A stretch of DNA of 64,000 nucleotides from Desulfomicrobium baculatum DSM 4028 (GTDB lineage: Bacteria; Desulfobacterota; Desulfovibrionia; Desulfovibrionales; Desulfomicrobiaceae): the NCBI RefSeq assembly GCF_000023225.1, contig NC_013173.1, positions 1,490,501 through 1,554,500 of the forward strand, given 5' to 3'. The notes beneath the pieces were generated by a model that saw only the letters and a list, made by a program, of their open reading frames with translations, ran no database searches and had not been told where the DNA came from. This document shows positions 48,388 through 56,820 of this stretch, in pieces. A program made the position numbers and the translations under genes. Positions within the stretch are counted from its first letter, which is position 1, and each line of letters begins with the position of its first letter.

Positions 48388-48470
48388 TCATCAACCGCAG
48401 GCTGACTCCCCGTCTTGATTTGTCGGCGTTCAGTGATTGAACTGTGCCTAAACATGCGAAGGATTCCGCC

Positions 48471-48722
48471 ATGACCGAAACCATTCTGGTCATAAGAAAA
48501 TGGGGAAACAGTCTGGGGGGCCGTCTGCCTGCGGCCGTAGCCCGCGAGGCGAAGTTGCATGCCGATCAGCGGGTCAGGATCAGCGTGGAAAATGGAAGGA
48601 TCATCATCACGTCGCTCAGTGAGGTTCATCTGACCCTGGAGCAACGTCTTGCCAGTTTCGATCCTGCCCGGCATGGCGGCGAGGACATGCAGACCGCCGA
48701 GAATCGTGGAGCCGAGAAATAG
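48471..48722 (+). CDS. AbrB/MazE-type antitoxin, apparently without partner
   Basis: 83 residues from ATG 48471 (AAGGA 8 nt upstream). The swapped-hairpin DNA-binding start TETILVIRKWGNSLGGRLPAAVAREAKL matches MazE-like antitoxins, followed by an acidic C-terminal toxin-binding tail. No MazF-like or PIN-domain reading frame follows on either strand before the hicB gene. It could be an orphan or act with the upstream Fic protein. Confidence 0.75.
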   Translation: MTETILVIRKWGNSLGGRLPAAVAREAKLHADQRVRISVENGRIIITSLSEVHLTLEQRLASFDPARHGGEDMQTAENRGAEK

Positions 48723-48841
48723 CCCATGACCGCATAGGCTTCGGATAGAGAAGATGTTGTCTGGACAGCTTGTTCTTTCCAGGCGGGGCGGAAAATGCTC
48801 CTCATCCGCCTATTCCTCGCTTCAATGCCAGGCTTCGTGGA

Positions 48842-49180
48842 TCATGCGCGGGCCACGGCTTCGCGCACGGCTTCGGTGATGAACTGGTTCAGGCTTTTTC
48901 CGCTGGCGGCGGCGGCGATAGTGGCCTGGCGGTAGATGTCCTGATCCAGGCGCAGGGCGAATTTTCCTTTTGCCTTTTTGGGCTCGATGCCACGTGCGGC
49001 GCATTCGTCCAAAAAGACCTTGAGCGACAACGCGCCTTCTCGCTTGAGTCCTTCCAGGTCCGTGGCGTAGAAGTCGGCTCCGCCATTCAAGCCGACAAAT
49101 TCTCCCCGGAACATTTCCAGCTCGGAATCGTAGCCAATGACGGCAGAGTAACCGCCGGGAAAATCAAGTACGTTCTTCAT
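48842..49180 (-). CDS. hicB: HicB-family antitoxin
   Basis: 112 residues from ATG 49180, which overlaps the hicA stop as ATGA. The N-terminal degenerate RNase-H-like HicB fold (YSAVIGYDSELEMFRGEFVGLNGGADFYA) is followed by a C-terminal ribbon-helix-helix (KGKFALRLDQDIYRQATIAA, then ASGKSLNQFITEAV) that would repress the operon. The order toxin-antitoxin is the usual hicAB order. Confidence 0.85.
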   Translation of the reverse strand: MKNVLDFPGGYSAVIGYDSELEMFRGEFVGLNGGADFYATDLEGLKREGALSLKVFLDECAARGIEPKKAKGKFALRLDQDIYRQATIAAAASGKSLNQFITEAVREAVARA

Positions 49181-49431
49181 GGCTTCACCCCATTCGTTTC
49201 GAGCCACTTCCTGATGCTTGCCACCGCGCCCTTGTCCTTGTCCGGCGAAGGATGCGGGCGATGGAAGATTCTGATCTCTCCAAAAAGAAACACGCTGATG
49301 CGCGAACCTTCACGCTCCGCTATTTCCGCTCCCAGCTCCGCAAACAAGGCCTCGATATCTGCCCATTTGATCCCGCCAGATGTCGGATGGTCAAAAATCC
49401 TGCGGAGAGTGGATTCGTGTTTGCGTTTCAT
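49177..49431 (-). CDS. hicA: HicA-family mRNA interferase toxin
   Basis: 84 residues with the double-stranded RNA-binding-like HicA fold: GIKWADIEALFAELGAEIAEREGSRISVFLFGEI, then the His-rich strand FHRPHPSPDKDKGAVASIRKWLETNGV. The catalytic His region is present, although the usual G-S-H-x-x-(Y/F) string is altered to EGSRISVF. Encoded directly before hicB with a 4-nt overlap. Confidence 0.8.
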   Translation of the reverse strand: MKRKHESTLRRIFDHPTSGGIKWADIEALFAELGAEIAEREGSRISVFLFGEIRIFHRPHPSPDKDKGAVASIRKWLETNGVKP

Positions 49432-49550
49432 TGTTTTACGATATTATTTTTTGATATCATGTCAAGATGACGTTGGTGCTGTTGCGTGGAAGAAGACTCA
49501 GTCGAAACTCGATGTTGGTATCGGAAATGGTGTTGAAAAAAGATCGCAAC

Positions 49551-49583
49551 AAAAAAGGGGGAAGTCGCCTTCCCCCCTTTTAG
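49551..49583 (-). terminator. Intrinsic terminator of the glutamate synthase operon
   Basis: A purine/pyrimidine stem (GGGGGAAG with CTTCCCCC, loop TCGC), flanked by A-runs and T-runs. On the minus strand the stem is followed by six T. It lies 19-51 bp after the last glt gene. Confidence 0.75.
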
Positions 49584-49601
49584 TTGTCTTTTTTTCAAAC
49601 A

Positions 49602-51986
49602 CTATTCCAGCGGCGTATTCGGAATGAGCGTCCAGATGCCGCAGGGGCAGGCTCCGGCGCAGAAGCCGCAGCCGATGCATTTTTCGGAGTCGCAGACCAT
49701 GGCGAACTCATTGTCCGGCAGGGCCTCACGGCTTATGGCTCCGCGCGGGCAGATGGCCTCGCAGATGCCGCAGTCCCGGCACACGCCGCAGGATGAGCAT
49801 TCCTCGGCGCACTGGTCCAGGCTGTCGAAACCGCCCAGGCGCGGGTCGAAGTAGGCCAGGTTCATGCGCGAGTAGTCGATGGTCTCGGACATGTGATTGC
49901 CCGGGTCCATGTACTCGATGCGCGTCTTGAGCCCCTCGTGCATGTCCGCCGTGACCGAGAGGGGGCGGCGGCCGCTGATGATCTCGTCGATGGCCTGGGC
50001 CGCGCGGCGTCCGTCGCCGATGGCCTGGGTCAGTAAACCCAGCTTGACCAGATCGCCGATGGCGAAGACGCGCGGGTCCGTGGTCTGGTTGACGTCGTTG
50101 ACGGTGATGAAGCCGCGCTCACGGGCGATGTTCTCGGGGAAGGCCTCCAGGTCCGGCGTGTCGCCGATGGATATGATGACTGTGTCACCGGGAATGACGC
50201 GGCCGTCGGTCAAGAGTACGCCTTCGGCCGTGATCTCCTTGGTGAAGCAGGGCCACAGGAATTTGGCTCCGGCCTTTTCCGCCTCTTCACGTTCCTTGCC
50301 GAAGCTCATGGGCTTCTGCACGTCGATGAGCGTCATGCTTTTCGCGCCCAGGCGGGCGGCTTCCGTGGCCACGTCGCAGCCAACGTTGCCCGCGCCGATA
50401 ATGACCACGCGTTCGCCGACCTTGGCGTCACCGTGCTTTGCGGCCTTGAGGAAGTCCGTGGCCGTGGTCAGGCGTTCGTTGCCGGGCACGGGCAGGGTGC
50501 GCGGACGCTGGGCGCCGGTGGCCAGGACGATGAAGTCGTAATCGCTTTTGATGGCCTCGAAGTCGTCGCGGGTCAGCTTCTTTTCCAGGCGCACATGGGG
50601 GATGACCTCCCGCGCCCGGTCCAGCTCCGCCGCCAGCACTTCGGGCGGGATGCGGTTGGCCGGAATGGAGGCCTGCAGTTTGCCGCCGAGCTTCTCGTCC
50701 ATGTCGAACACGGAGGCCTTGTGGCCCTTGAGGCGCAGCTGCCAGGCCACGGAGATGCCGGCCGGGCCGCCGCCGATGACTGCGACCTTCTTGTCCGAGG
50801 ACAGGGGCAGCATGGGCGGGTGGGCGTTGATGCCTTCCTTGCCGAGCATCTTGGCGTCCACGGGTTTGAGACTCCCCAGGCCGCGCGTGCATCCTTCCAT
50901 GCACAGGTTGGGGCACAGATAGCCGCAGACCGTGGCCGGGAAGGGCGTGTACTCCAGAGACAGGTCCACGGCCTCGGCCAGGCGGCCTTCGCGCACCAGC
51001 TGCCAGCGCTTTTGCACCGGAATTCCCGATGGGCAGCTGGCCTGACAGGGCGGCATGTATTTGCAGTTTTCCCAGACCGGGACAAAGCGGCGCAGTTCCC
51101 CGCTGGTGATGAGCCCAATGGGCGAGCGGTCCACGGAGGTCAGGTCGCCGACCAGTCCGCCCCGGCCAAGCTCCATGTCCCAGACCTGGGAACGGAAATC
51201 GGACATGTTCTTGCGCTTGCGGGTGACCTTCTCATAGGGCGACTTGGCGACGACCAGATGCCACTGGTCGCGGGTGGCCAGGATGTCGAAAAGGTCGGAC
51301 TTGTCGATTTTCTGAAGGTATTGCTTTAAGTTTTCCTGGAGCCAAGTCCAGTCCTCGTCGCTGATGGGCATGTGCTTGGCATCGGCGTTGCTGATGGCCT
51401 GTTCCTGGCCACGGTAGAAAATGCGTCCGCCGACCATGCCCACGCAGGGGCGGTAGCCCATGACGTTGGCCTGGTCGTGGGCGTCCACGCCGCAGACCAC
51501 GGCCGTGCCGCCGGCCATGAACTCGGCGAAATAGTCGCCCGTTTCGCCCAGGACCCACAGCTCCGGGGCCGTGAAGCGCGGGTTCTGTTTGGTCATGGTC
51601 ATGCAGCGCGACCCGACGTTGCCGCCGACACAGACCTTGCCCTGAGCCATGGCGTTACAGATGCCGTTGCCCGCGTTGCCGTGGACGATGATTTCGGCTC
51701 CGGCGTTCAGCCAGCCGATGTCGTCGGAACCCGGCCCCATGACTTCGATGGTCGTGCCGGGGAAGCCCAGGGAACCCAGACGCTGTCCGGGCGCGCCGAT
51801 GACCTTGACCGTGACCGCTTCAGCCTTGGAGACCCAGAGGCGCCCGCCGATGCCGTGCTGACCGCAGGCTTCGACTGTCAGCTCCCTGGCTCCGGCCTTG
51901 ACCGCGTCCTGGATGCGTTCCTCCAGGATGCGCGATTCCAGGCGCACGCCGTTTTCCTTTCCGTCAATATGTATGGTGCTTTGCAT
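49602..51986 (-). CDS. Glutamate synthase: GXGXG domain fused to GltD-like NAD(P)H oxidoreductase and ferredoxin
   Basis: A 794-residue fusion. Residues about 1-250: the GltB C-terminal beta-helix (GXGXG) domain (GSLGFPGTTIEVMGPGSDD, GNAGNGICNAMAQGKVCVGG). Then the GltD-type Cys region (CQASCPSGIP, VCGYLCPNLCMEGC), FAD site VAVIGGGPAGISVAWQL and NAD(P)H site VVIIGAGNVGCDVATEA. The C-terminal end has two 4Fe-4S motifs (CGVCRDCGICEAIC, CIGCGFCAGACPCG). It supplies electrons for glutamate formation from 2-oxoglutarate and glutamine. Last gene of the operon. The fusion order differs from the E. coli GltBD enzyme. Confidence 0.85.
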   Translation of the reverse strand: MQSTIHIDGKENGVRLESRILEERIQDAVKAGARELTVEACGQHGIGGRLWVSKAEAVTVKVIGAPGQRLGSLGFPGTTIEVMGPGSDDIGWLNAGAEIIVHGNAGNGICNAMAQGKVCVGGNVGSRCMTMTKQNPRFTAPELWVLGETGDYFAEFMAGGTAVVCGVDAHDQANVMGYRPCVGMVGGRIFYRGQEQAISNADAKHMPISDEDWTWLQENLKQYLQKIDKSDLFDILATRDQWHLVVAKSPYEKVTRKRKNMSDFRSQVWDMELGRGGLVGDLTSVDRSPIGLITSGELRRFVPVWENCKYMPPCQASCPSGIPVQKRWQLVREGRLAEAVDLSLEYTPFPATVCGYLCPNLCMEGCTRGLGSLKPVDAKMLGKEGINAHPPMLPLSSDKKVAVIGGGPAGISVAWQLRLKGHKASVFDMDEKLGGKLQASIPANRIPPEVLAAELDRAREVIPHVRLEKKLTRDDFEAIKSDYDFIVLATGAQRPRTLPVPGNERLTTATDFLKAAKHGDAKVGERVVIIGAGNVGCDVATEAARLGAKSMTLIDVQKPMSFGKEREEAEKAGAKFLWPCFTKEITAEGVLLTDGRVIPGDTVIISIGDTPDLEAFPENIARERGFITVNDVNQTTDPRVFAIGDLVKLGLLTQAIGDGRRAAQAIDEIISGRRPLSVTADMHEGLKTRIEYMDPGNHMSETIDYSRMNLAYFDPRLGGFDSLDQCAEECSSCGVCRDCGICEAICPRGAISREALPDNEFAMVCDSEKCIGCGFCAGACPCGIWTLIPNTPLE

Positions 51987-51998
51987 GTCTTTCCCTCA

Positions 51999-53633
51999 TC
52001 AGACCACGTATTTGATGGCCAGTCTGTCCGCCGCGTTCTTGTCGGCGATCCCCAGCGCGTCGGACATGCCGATGGGCAGGGACGTGGACCTGCCCAGGGG
52101 GGCGAAGATCTTCTTCATTTCCATGTCGAAGCTGACGTAGAGCTCGACCAGCCTTTCGGCCACCTTTTCCGGATCGAGCCTGCGGTAGATGCGCGGGTCC
52201 TGGGAGGTGATGCCCTTGGGGCAGACGCCGATGTTGCACACGTTGCAGCGGTCGGACTCCGAGCCCACGCATCCGGCCGCGGCCTGCATGGCGTATTTGC
52301 CGATCTGCACGGCCGAGGCCCCGAGCATGATCAGCGAGGCCGCGTTGGCAGCCAGATTGCCGTTCTTGCCGATGCCGCCGCCGGCGATGAGCGGGACTTC
52401 GTTCTGTTTGCCGATCTTGCACAGGGTCAGGTAGGCATCGCGGATGTTGGAGGCGATGGGGCTGCCCATGTGGTTCATGGACACGTTGTAGGCCGCGCCC
52501 GTGCCGCCGTCTTCGCCGTCAACCGCCAGACCGGCCGCGTAGGGGTTGCGGCAGAGGTTGTTCAGGACCGCGTTGGTCGTGGTCGTGGCCGAGATCTTGG
52601 GATATACGGGCACGCGGAAGCCCCAGGCCATGGACATGGACTGGATCATCTTGGCCACGGATTCCTCGATGGAGTATTGGGTCTGATGCGTGGGGGGGCT
52701 TGGCAGGCTCACTCCCGGAGGCACGCCGCGAATGGCCGCGATGAGCTTGTTGACCTTGTGCCACATGAGGAGGCCGCCGTCGCCGGGCTTGGCGCCCTGG
52801 CCGTACTTGATCTCGATGGCGCAGGGGTCTTCCTTCATTTGCGGGATGGCGTGGATGATCTCGTCCCAGCCGAAATAGCCCGAGGCGATCTGCAATATGA
52901 CATATTTGAGAAAACGTGATCTCAAAAGGCGCGGCGGACAGCCGCCCTCGCCGGTACACATGCGCACGGGCATGCCCAGCTCTTCGTTCAGGTACGCGAC
53001 GCCCATCTGCAGGCCTTCCCACATGTTGGGCGAGAGCGCGCCAAACGACATGCTGCCGATCATGAGCGGATAGATTTCGCGCACGGGCGGAGCCCAGCCG
53101 TGCTCCTTGATGGTGGCCAGCCCTTCGGCGGGGCTCTGGATGCGCCCGATGAGGGTGCGCAGGTCGAATTCGTGGCGGCCCGAATCCAGGGCCGGGTCCG
53201 TCAGCATGGAGATGCGGATGAACTTGATCTGGTCGAGCAGGGAATTGTTGTCGTTGCGCCGCCCGCCACGGGTGCGCGGCTGGCCGCCAAGATTGACGTG
53301 GTAGCGCAGCTTGTCTTTTTCGTCGGAGTGCATGGGCAGGATGGCGTCGTTGGGACAGACCATGCTGCACGTGCCGCAGCCCACGCAGGCCTGATGCGGG
53401 GCCGTGCGCTGGCGGATGCCGTAATAAATGGAGTGCTCGTTCTCGGGCTTGTTCTTGAACCCGGCCGGGACCTTGATTGTGCGTTTGCGGAAGGTGCCGA
53501 GCTCCAGCGACTGCATGGGGCACACGGCGCAGCATTGGCCGCACAGGGTGCACCGGTCCTTGTTCCATTCTATCTGCCAGGGCAGATCCTTGATGCTCAG
53601 TTGGGAAGGGCTAATGGCTGTGTTTGCCGACAT
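51999..53633 (-). CDS. gltB: Glutamate synthase FMN-binding central subunit with ferredoxin domain
   Basis: 544 residues. The N-terminal part has two 4Fe-4S motifs (CTLCGQCCAVC, CVGCGTCSMVC). Then follows the FMN/2-oxoglutarate (beta/alpha)8 domain with ISATTTTNAVLNN, VDGEDGGTGAA and the 3Fe-4S region CNVCNIGVCPKGITSQ. It is an archaeal/Desulfovibrio-type GltB without amidotransferase and GXGXG domains, which are encoded by the neighbours. It overlaps the upstream gene by 37 nt. Confidence 0.9.
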   Translation of the reverse strand: MSANTAISPSQLSIKDLPWQIEWNKDRCTLCGQCCAVCPMQSLELGTFRKRTIKVPAGFKNKPENEHSIYYGIRQRTAPHQACVGCGTCSMVCPNDAILPMHSDEKDKLRYHVNLGGQPRTRGGRRNDNNSLLDQIKFIRISMLTDPALDSGRHEFDLRTLIGRIQSPAEGLATIKEHGWAPPVREIYPLMIGSMSFGALSPNMWEGLQMGVAYLNEELGMPVRMCTGEGGCPPRLLRSRFLKYVILQIASGYFGWDEIIHAIPQMKEDPCAIEIKYGQGAKPGDGGLLMWHKVNKLIAAIRGVPPGVSLPSPPTHQTQYSIEESVAKMIQSMSMAWGFRVPVYPKISATTTTNAVLNNLCRNPYAAGLAVDGEDGGTGAAYNVSMNHMGSPIASNIRDAYLTLCKIGKQNEVPLIAGGGIGKNGNLAANAASLIMLGASAVQIGKYAMQAAAGCVGSESDRCNVCNIGVCPKGITSQDPRIYRRLDPEKVAERLVELYVSFDMEMKKIFAPLGRSTSLPIGMSDALGIADKNAADRLAIKYVV

Positions 53634-54727
53634 ACTTTGATCTCCTGGCGGTCCGGGCCGACAATGGCCGAATCAAGATGCATGGGTTGAAAATCCTGGG
53701 ATTTGTCACGGTCGGGGATGGCCAGGTCCAGGCCGCAGATCTCGGAAGAGAACGCGTACAGGCCGGGGCGGCCGCCGACCACGCCGGGGCGCAGCTTCTT
53801 GCTGTCCTGAACCATGAACATGGACTTGTCCGGCAGGCAGCCGATGACGCAGTTGGGGCCGTCGATGATAAGACGGCGGCAGATCTGCTTCAGCTTGGAC
53901 AGGAATTCCTTGTCCGGATGGTCTTTCATTTCATGGTCTTTCAAAGGCGTGATGATGTGCTTGTAGGCTTCAAAGGGCAGGCCCAGCTTTTTGATCGTGT
54001 AGTGCAGGATGTGCGTGAAGACTTCGGAATCGGAGTTGTAGCCCTCGTAGCCGGGAATCCCCTGGGATGCGAGGTAATCACGGATGGGGATGAAGGCCGT
54101 GTTCTCGCCGTTGGTCATGGTGCTTAAGCCTTCGATGAAGAAGGGGTGGCAGGCGTACAGATTGATGGCGTAGTTGGTGTTCTGACGGCCCTGGGCCAGG
54201 ACGAGTCGGCTCTTGATCTCGGGCCGGTCCAGTCCCAGATATTCGCCGACCTGCAGCGGGTCGCCGATCTCCTTGATCATGACCGTGTCCGGCCAGAAGG
54301 AGAAGACGGTGATGTCCTCGCTAGCGAGGCCCATGTGCTTGAGCTCAAGGCGGGTCTTCAGGTAGCCGAGGCCCTTCTCATCTTCGCTCAGATCCTTCCA
54401 CGTCGCAGGGATGTCATAGGCCCGTACGATGTAGCGTTCCCGCTTGGGCGTCCAGGTGGGCATGGCCCCCTTGGGGGTGATGGCGAGATCGTACTTGATG
54501 GCGAAGCCCTTGGCGTTCATGAAGGCGTCCAGACGCTGGACACCGGCGTTGGTGAAAATTCCCGACAGGATGGGGCAACCCTTCATGGACTCGAACGGAC
54601 CGCCCATATCCGACAAATAAAGGCCGACTCCCGATCCGTCGTGCCCCTCGCGCATGACATCCAAGGCCCGGATGGCATCCATGGGGGAGACGGGGTCGCT
54701 GCTGGTCAGCGCAAACAATCGACACAT
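53597..54727 (-). CDS. Glutamate synthase glutamine amidotransferase (class II) subunit
   Basis: A 376-residue Ntn-type amidotransferase. It begins MCRLFALTSSDPVSP, so Cys2 becomes the N-terminal nucleophile after Met removal. REGHDGSGVGLYLSD and the later TMTNGENTAFIPIRDYL loop are class II features. It releases ammonia from glutamine for the FMN subunit. First gene of the three-gene operon. The leader carries operator-like repeats at 54785-54842. Confidence 0.88.
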   Translation of the reverse strand: MCRLFALTSSDPVSPMDAIRALDVMREGHDGSGVGLYLSDMGGPFESMKGCPILSGIFTNAGVQRLDAFMNAKGFAIKYDLAITPKGAMPTWTPKRERYIVRAYDIPATWKDLSEDEKGLGYLKTRLELKHMGLASEDITVFSFWPDTVMIKEIGDPLQVGEYLGLDRPEIKSRLVLAQGRQNTNYAINLYACHPFFIEGLSTMTNGENTAFIPIRDYLASQGIPGYEGYNSDSEVFTHILHYTIKKLGLPFEAYKHIITPLKDHEMKDHPDKEFLSKLKQICRRLIIDGPNCVIGCLPDKSMFMVQDSKKLRPGVVGGRPGLYAFSSEICGLDLAIPDRDKSQDFQPMHLDSAIVGPDRQEIKVCRQTQPLALPN

Positions 54728-54784
54728 AGCGCGCTACTCCCTGATGAGTGTTCAATTCCCGTCGCCTCAGGAGGGTGAATGCAT

Positions 54785-54842
54785 ATATGACAGAAATGTC
54801 ATATTTTCCCAAGGCGACACGGCTTTTAATGACAAAAATGTA
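54785..54842 (-). promoter_or_regulatory. Operator-like repeats in front of the glutamate synthase operon
   Basis: A perfect inverted repeat ATATGACA-GAAA-TGTCATAT (54785-54804), and a second copy of its core, ATGACAAAAATGTA (54829-54842), 42 bp (four helical turns) further upstream. Another inverted repeat, GCCTGAA-T-TTCAGGC, is at 54860-54874. They lie 58-115 bp upstream of the first glt start codon. The regulator is unknown. Confidence 0.55.
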
Positions 54843-55093
54843 GAGAATTATGCTTCCCGGCCTGAATTTCAGGCAGGGGCGATGAAATAAGCAAGTAAGA
54901 GGCCAAAAAAATCGATTATCTGATGGGAAAACAGGCGGTCAAGTGGGAAATATGCCCGGTTGAATTGGGATATTATCCTGTTGCGGGGAGACGTGGTGTG
55001 GCTGATCAGGAAGTGCGCTCGTGCGCCTGTCTTGCTGTACGAAGCAAAAGGTTTGTTCTGGTCGCGAACGCACAAAGCTTCACGGTCCGTCAA

Positions 55094-55149
55094 TAGCCGC
55101 TCCAACTCCTCTCCTGCCAAGGAGGGGTGCCCGAAGGGCGGGGTGGTTG
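55094..55149 (-). repeat. 56-nt dispersed repeat, copy B (inverted relative to copy A)
   Basis: The reverse complement matches 24991-25046 with one mismatch (GGAGAGG against GGAGGGG). Sits in a gene-free stretch next to a second repeat structure. See copy A for internal stems. Confidence 0.85.
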
Positions 55150-55178
55150 ACTTTTGAGATTTTTGCTCGTGTGCGGCC

Positions 55179-55353
55179 GCCTTGCTGTCCGATCCGGGCG
55201 AGGCACGTCGAAACTCCTTCGCCGGCCTCGTACCATTTTCCCGTCGCTTCTCCGAACAGGGGCTGTCGCTTCGGGCGATGGGCGACGGGAAAACGAACGA
55301 TGCCTGGCTCAGTCAGACAGTCGACGAGCCTCGCCCGGATCGGACAGTAAGGC
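55179..55353. repeat. Nested long inverted repeat (possible MITE or structured RNA)
   Basis: Outer arms: 55185-55204 (CTGTCCGATCCGGGCGAGGC) is perfectly complementary to 55328-55347. With one A/A mismatch and one G-T pair the arms extend to 55179-55211 and 55321-55353, 33 bp each. Inner arms: TTTTCCCGTCGC (55236-55247) with 55282-55293, 12 bp perfect. The total of about 175 bp has no coding potential, which fits a miniature inverted-repeat element or a folded transcript. Confidence 0.75.
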
Positions 55354-55479
55354 TAGGATCGGAGTTTTGGAGAAAGGTCGGAAAGAAGAGGTCGGAGAAA
55401 ATCATGGATCCCTGCGAAGGTGGAAATCCATCTTTCGGGCAGGAAGTGGCTTCGCGCAGGGATTGAACGTCGTGGGCCG

Positions 55480-55752
55480 CTATTTTCTCTCAGGCGTGTA
55501 GTGCCACCACGGCCTGGCTTCCTCTCCGTCCATGAACCGTGTCACGGACACGAAGACATCCAGCACGCAGGGGTCCTGGCGGACTCCTGTCAATGCGCTG
55601 AGGCGGTCGTAGAGGGCTTGTGGATTCTGGCCCGCAAGCTGGCCGGGATGCTCGAAGCCGAGCAGTTGCAGGTCACGGGCCATGGCCGGGCCGATGTTGG
55701 GCAGGTCGGTCAGCGCGAGAAGCCGGTCGCGTCGGACTTTGGCAGGATTCAC
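55480..55752 (-). CDS. Helix-hairpin-helix protein, Cdd1 (pathogenicity locus) family
   Basis: 90 residues with LLALTDLPNIGPAMARDLQLLG, PGQLAGQNPQALYDRL, QDPCVLDVFVSVTRFMDGEE and the ending PWWHYTPERK, the full pattern of the Cdd1 family. The HhH motif (LPNIGPAMARDL) suggests nucleic-acid binding. Biological role unknown. It follows the transglycosylase gene by 9 bp. Confidence 0.85.
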   Translation of the reverse strand: MNPAKVRRDRLLALTDLPNIGPAMARDLQLLGFEHPGQLAGQNPQALYDRLSALTGVRQDPCVLDVFVSVTRFMDGEEARPWWHYTPERK

Positions 55753-55761
55753 AACGGTTTC

Positions 55762-56814
55762 CTACGCGATGCGGCGGGTAATTTCGTGATGGTTGACGAG
55801 GATTCTGCTGACGTATTCCACAGTCTCGGCAAAATTAGGGATGCGTCCGTAGGAGGAATAGACCCCGTATTTGGAGTCGGTGTTGCCAAGACCGGCATTG
55901 TATCCGGCCGTGGCCGCCAGAATGTTGCCGCCGCGGGCGCGCAGGTTCTCGGCCATCATTTTGACCATGGCGTTTATTGCATGGGAATAGAGGACGCGCT
56001 GGTCGAATTTTTCGAAAAAGGCCACGTCCTGGGGTGAGAAAATGGAGCGATCCCTGAAGTTCTCATCGAGATACAGGCGGCAATTATCCCGCGCCGCGTT
56101 GTATTGGGCTTGCAGCAGATCCATGCGGTCCAGGGCCAGGGCGTAGGTTCCGGCGGCGCTCAAGGGTTTGCCTGCAGCCTGGGCGTTTACAAGGGTGCGC
56201 AGCAATTTGGCCGGGCTACCAAAGAGTTCCGACTGTTCCTTGCGCAGGGCCCGCATCTGGGTACGGTACGCACCGGCCTGTTCGAATTCCGGTTCCAGGT
56301 CTTCGCGCCGCGCAAACCCTGCAGGCTGCCCGTGTTCGTCGGCGCAGACCAGGCCGTACCCTCTGGCCGTGGCGGCGATGAATTGGCAGGGGCCCACAGC
56401 CAGGGCCGAGGACACGGCGAATTCATAAAAAAAGGATTCGGCCATCATCTGCCCCATGATCCAGCAGGGGTCCACCGGGTAGATGGAGGCGTGACGCAAT
56501 ACGCCTTGCACCACGTGCGTACAGATCTCAGGAATGCGCGAGTGCAGGTCGATCTCGGACAGCGGTTTTTTCCAAACCGGCAGATTGCCCTTGGGGTAGC
56601 TTTCGATGATGAAGGCTAGGGTAGACTGGGCCATGGAGTGGGCGAATCCCGGAGCCGAAACCCGCTCCAGGATACGTGCGGGGTCCTTGGTCTGAATGAT
56701 CCGGATCTCGGAAATGTCCGAAACCGGCACCGACGCCTGGGCCTCAGAGGTCAGAAAGGGCAGCAGAAGGGGGGCCAGAGCGGCTTTTAAGAGCGAACGT
56801 CTTGGGATATTCAT
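55762..56814 (-). CDS. Exported SLT-type lytic transglycosylase-like protein
   Basis: 350 residues with a Tat-like signal (IPRRSLLKAALAPLLLPFL). The SLT catalytic region is GQMMAESFFYEFAVSSALAVG followed by PCQFIAATARGYGL. It is interrupted by a long helical insertion (about residues 180-290) before AATAGYNAGLGN and ETVEYVSRIL. The Glu of MMAES should be the catalytic acid. It would cut peptidoglycan in the periplasm. It is the second of four close minus-strand genes counted from the Cdd1 end. Confidence 0.75.
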   Translation of the reverse strand: MNIPRRSLLKAALAPLLLPFLTSEAQASVPVSDISEIRIIQTKDPARILERVSAPGFAHSMAQSTLAFIIESYPKGNLPVWKKPLSEIDLHSRIPEICTHVVQGVLRHASIYPVDPCWIMGQMMAESFFYEFAVSSALAVGPCQFIAATARGYGLVCADEHGQPAGFARREDLEPEFEQAGAYRTQMRALRKEQSELFGSPAKLLRTLVNAQAAGKPLSAAGTYALALDRMDLLQAQYNAARDNCRLYLDENFRDRSIFSPQDVAFFEKFDQRVLYSHAINAMVKMMAENLRARGGNILAATAGYNAGLGNTDSKYGVYSSYGRIPNFAETVEYVSRILVNHHEITRRIA

Positions 56815-56820
56815 GGGAGT

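Larger units (their letters stand above)
54875..55479. other. Gene-free repeat-rich intergenic stretch
   Basis: About 600 bp between the glt promoter region and the Cdd1-like gene. Open frames here run through the repeats and lack ribosome binding sites, so none is supported. It contains the 56-nt dispersed repeat (55094-55149), the nested inverted repeat (55179-55353) and a further imperfect hairpin (ATCCCTGCGAAG near 55410 with CTTCGCGCAGGGAT near 55453-55466). Confidence 0.7.

Noticed and set aside
48723-48841. Searched for a mazF remnant after the MazE-like gene
   Set aside because: No MazF-like residues in any frame; nothing supportable in this short spacer.
48770-49627. Plus-strand frame of 285 codons
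   Set aside because: It is antisense to hicB and hicA and has no supported start; the hicAB pair with ATGA overlap explains the region.
54869-55120. Minus-strand frame of 83 codons
   Set aside because: It starts inside the dispersed repeat and has no family features; repeats often create such frames.
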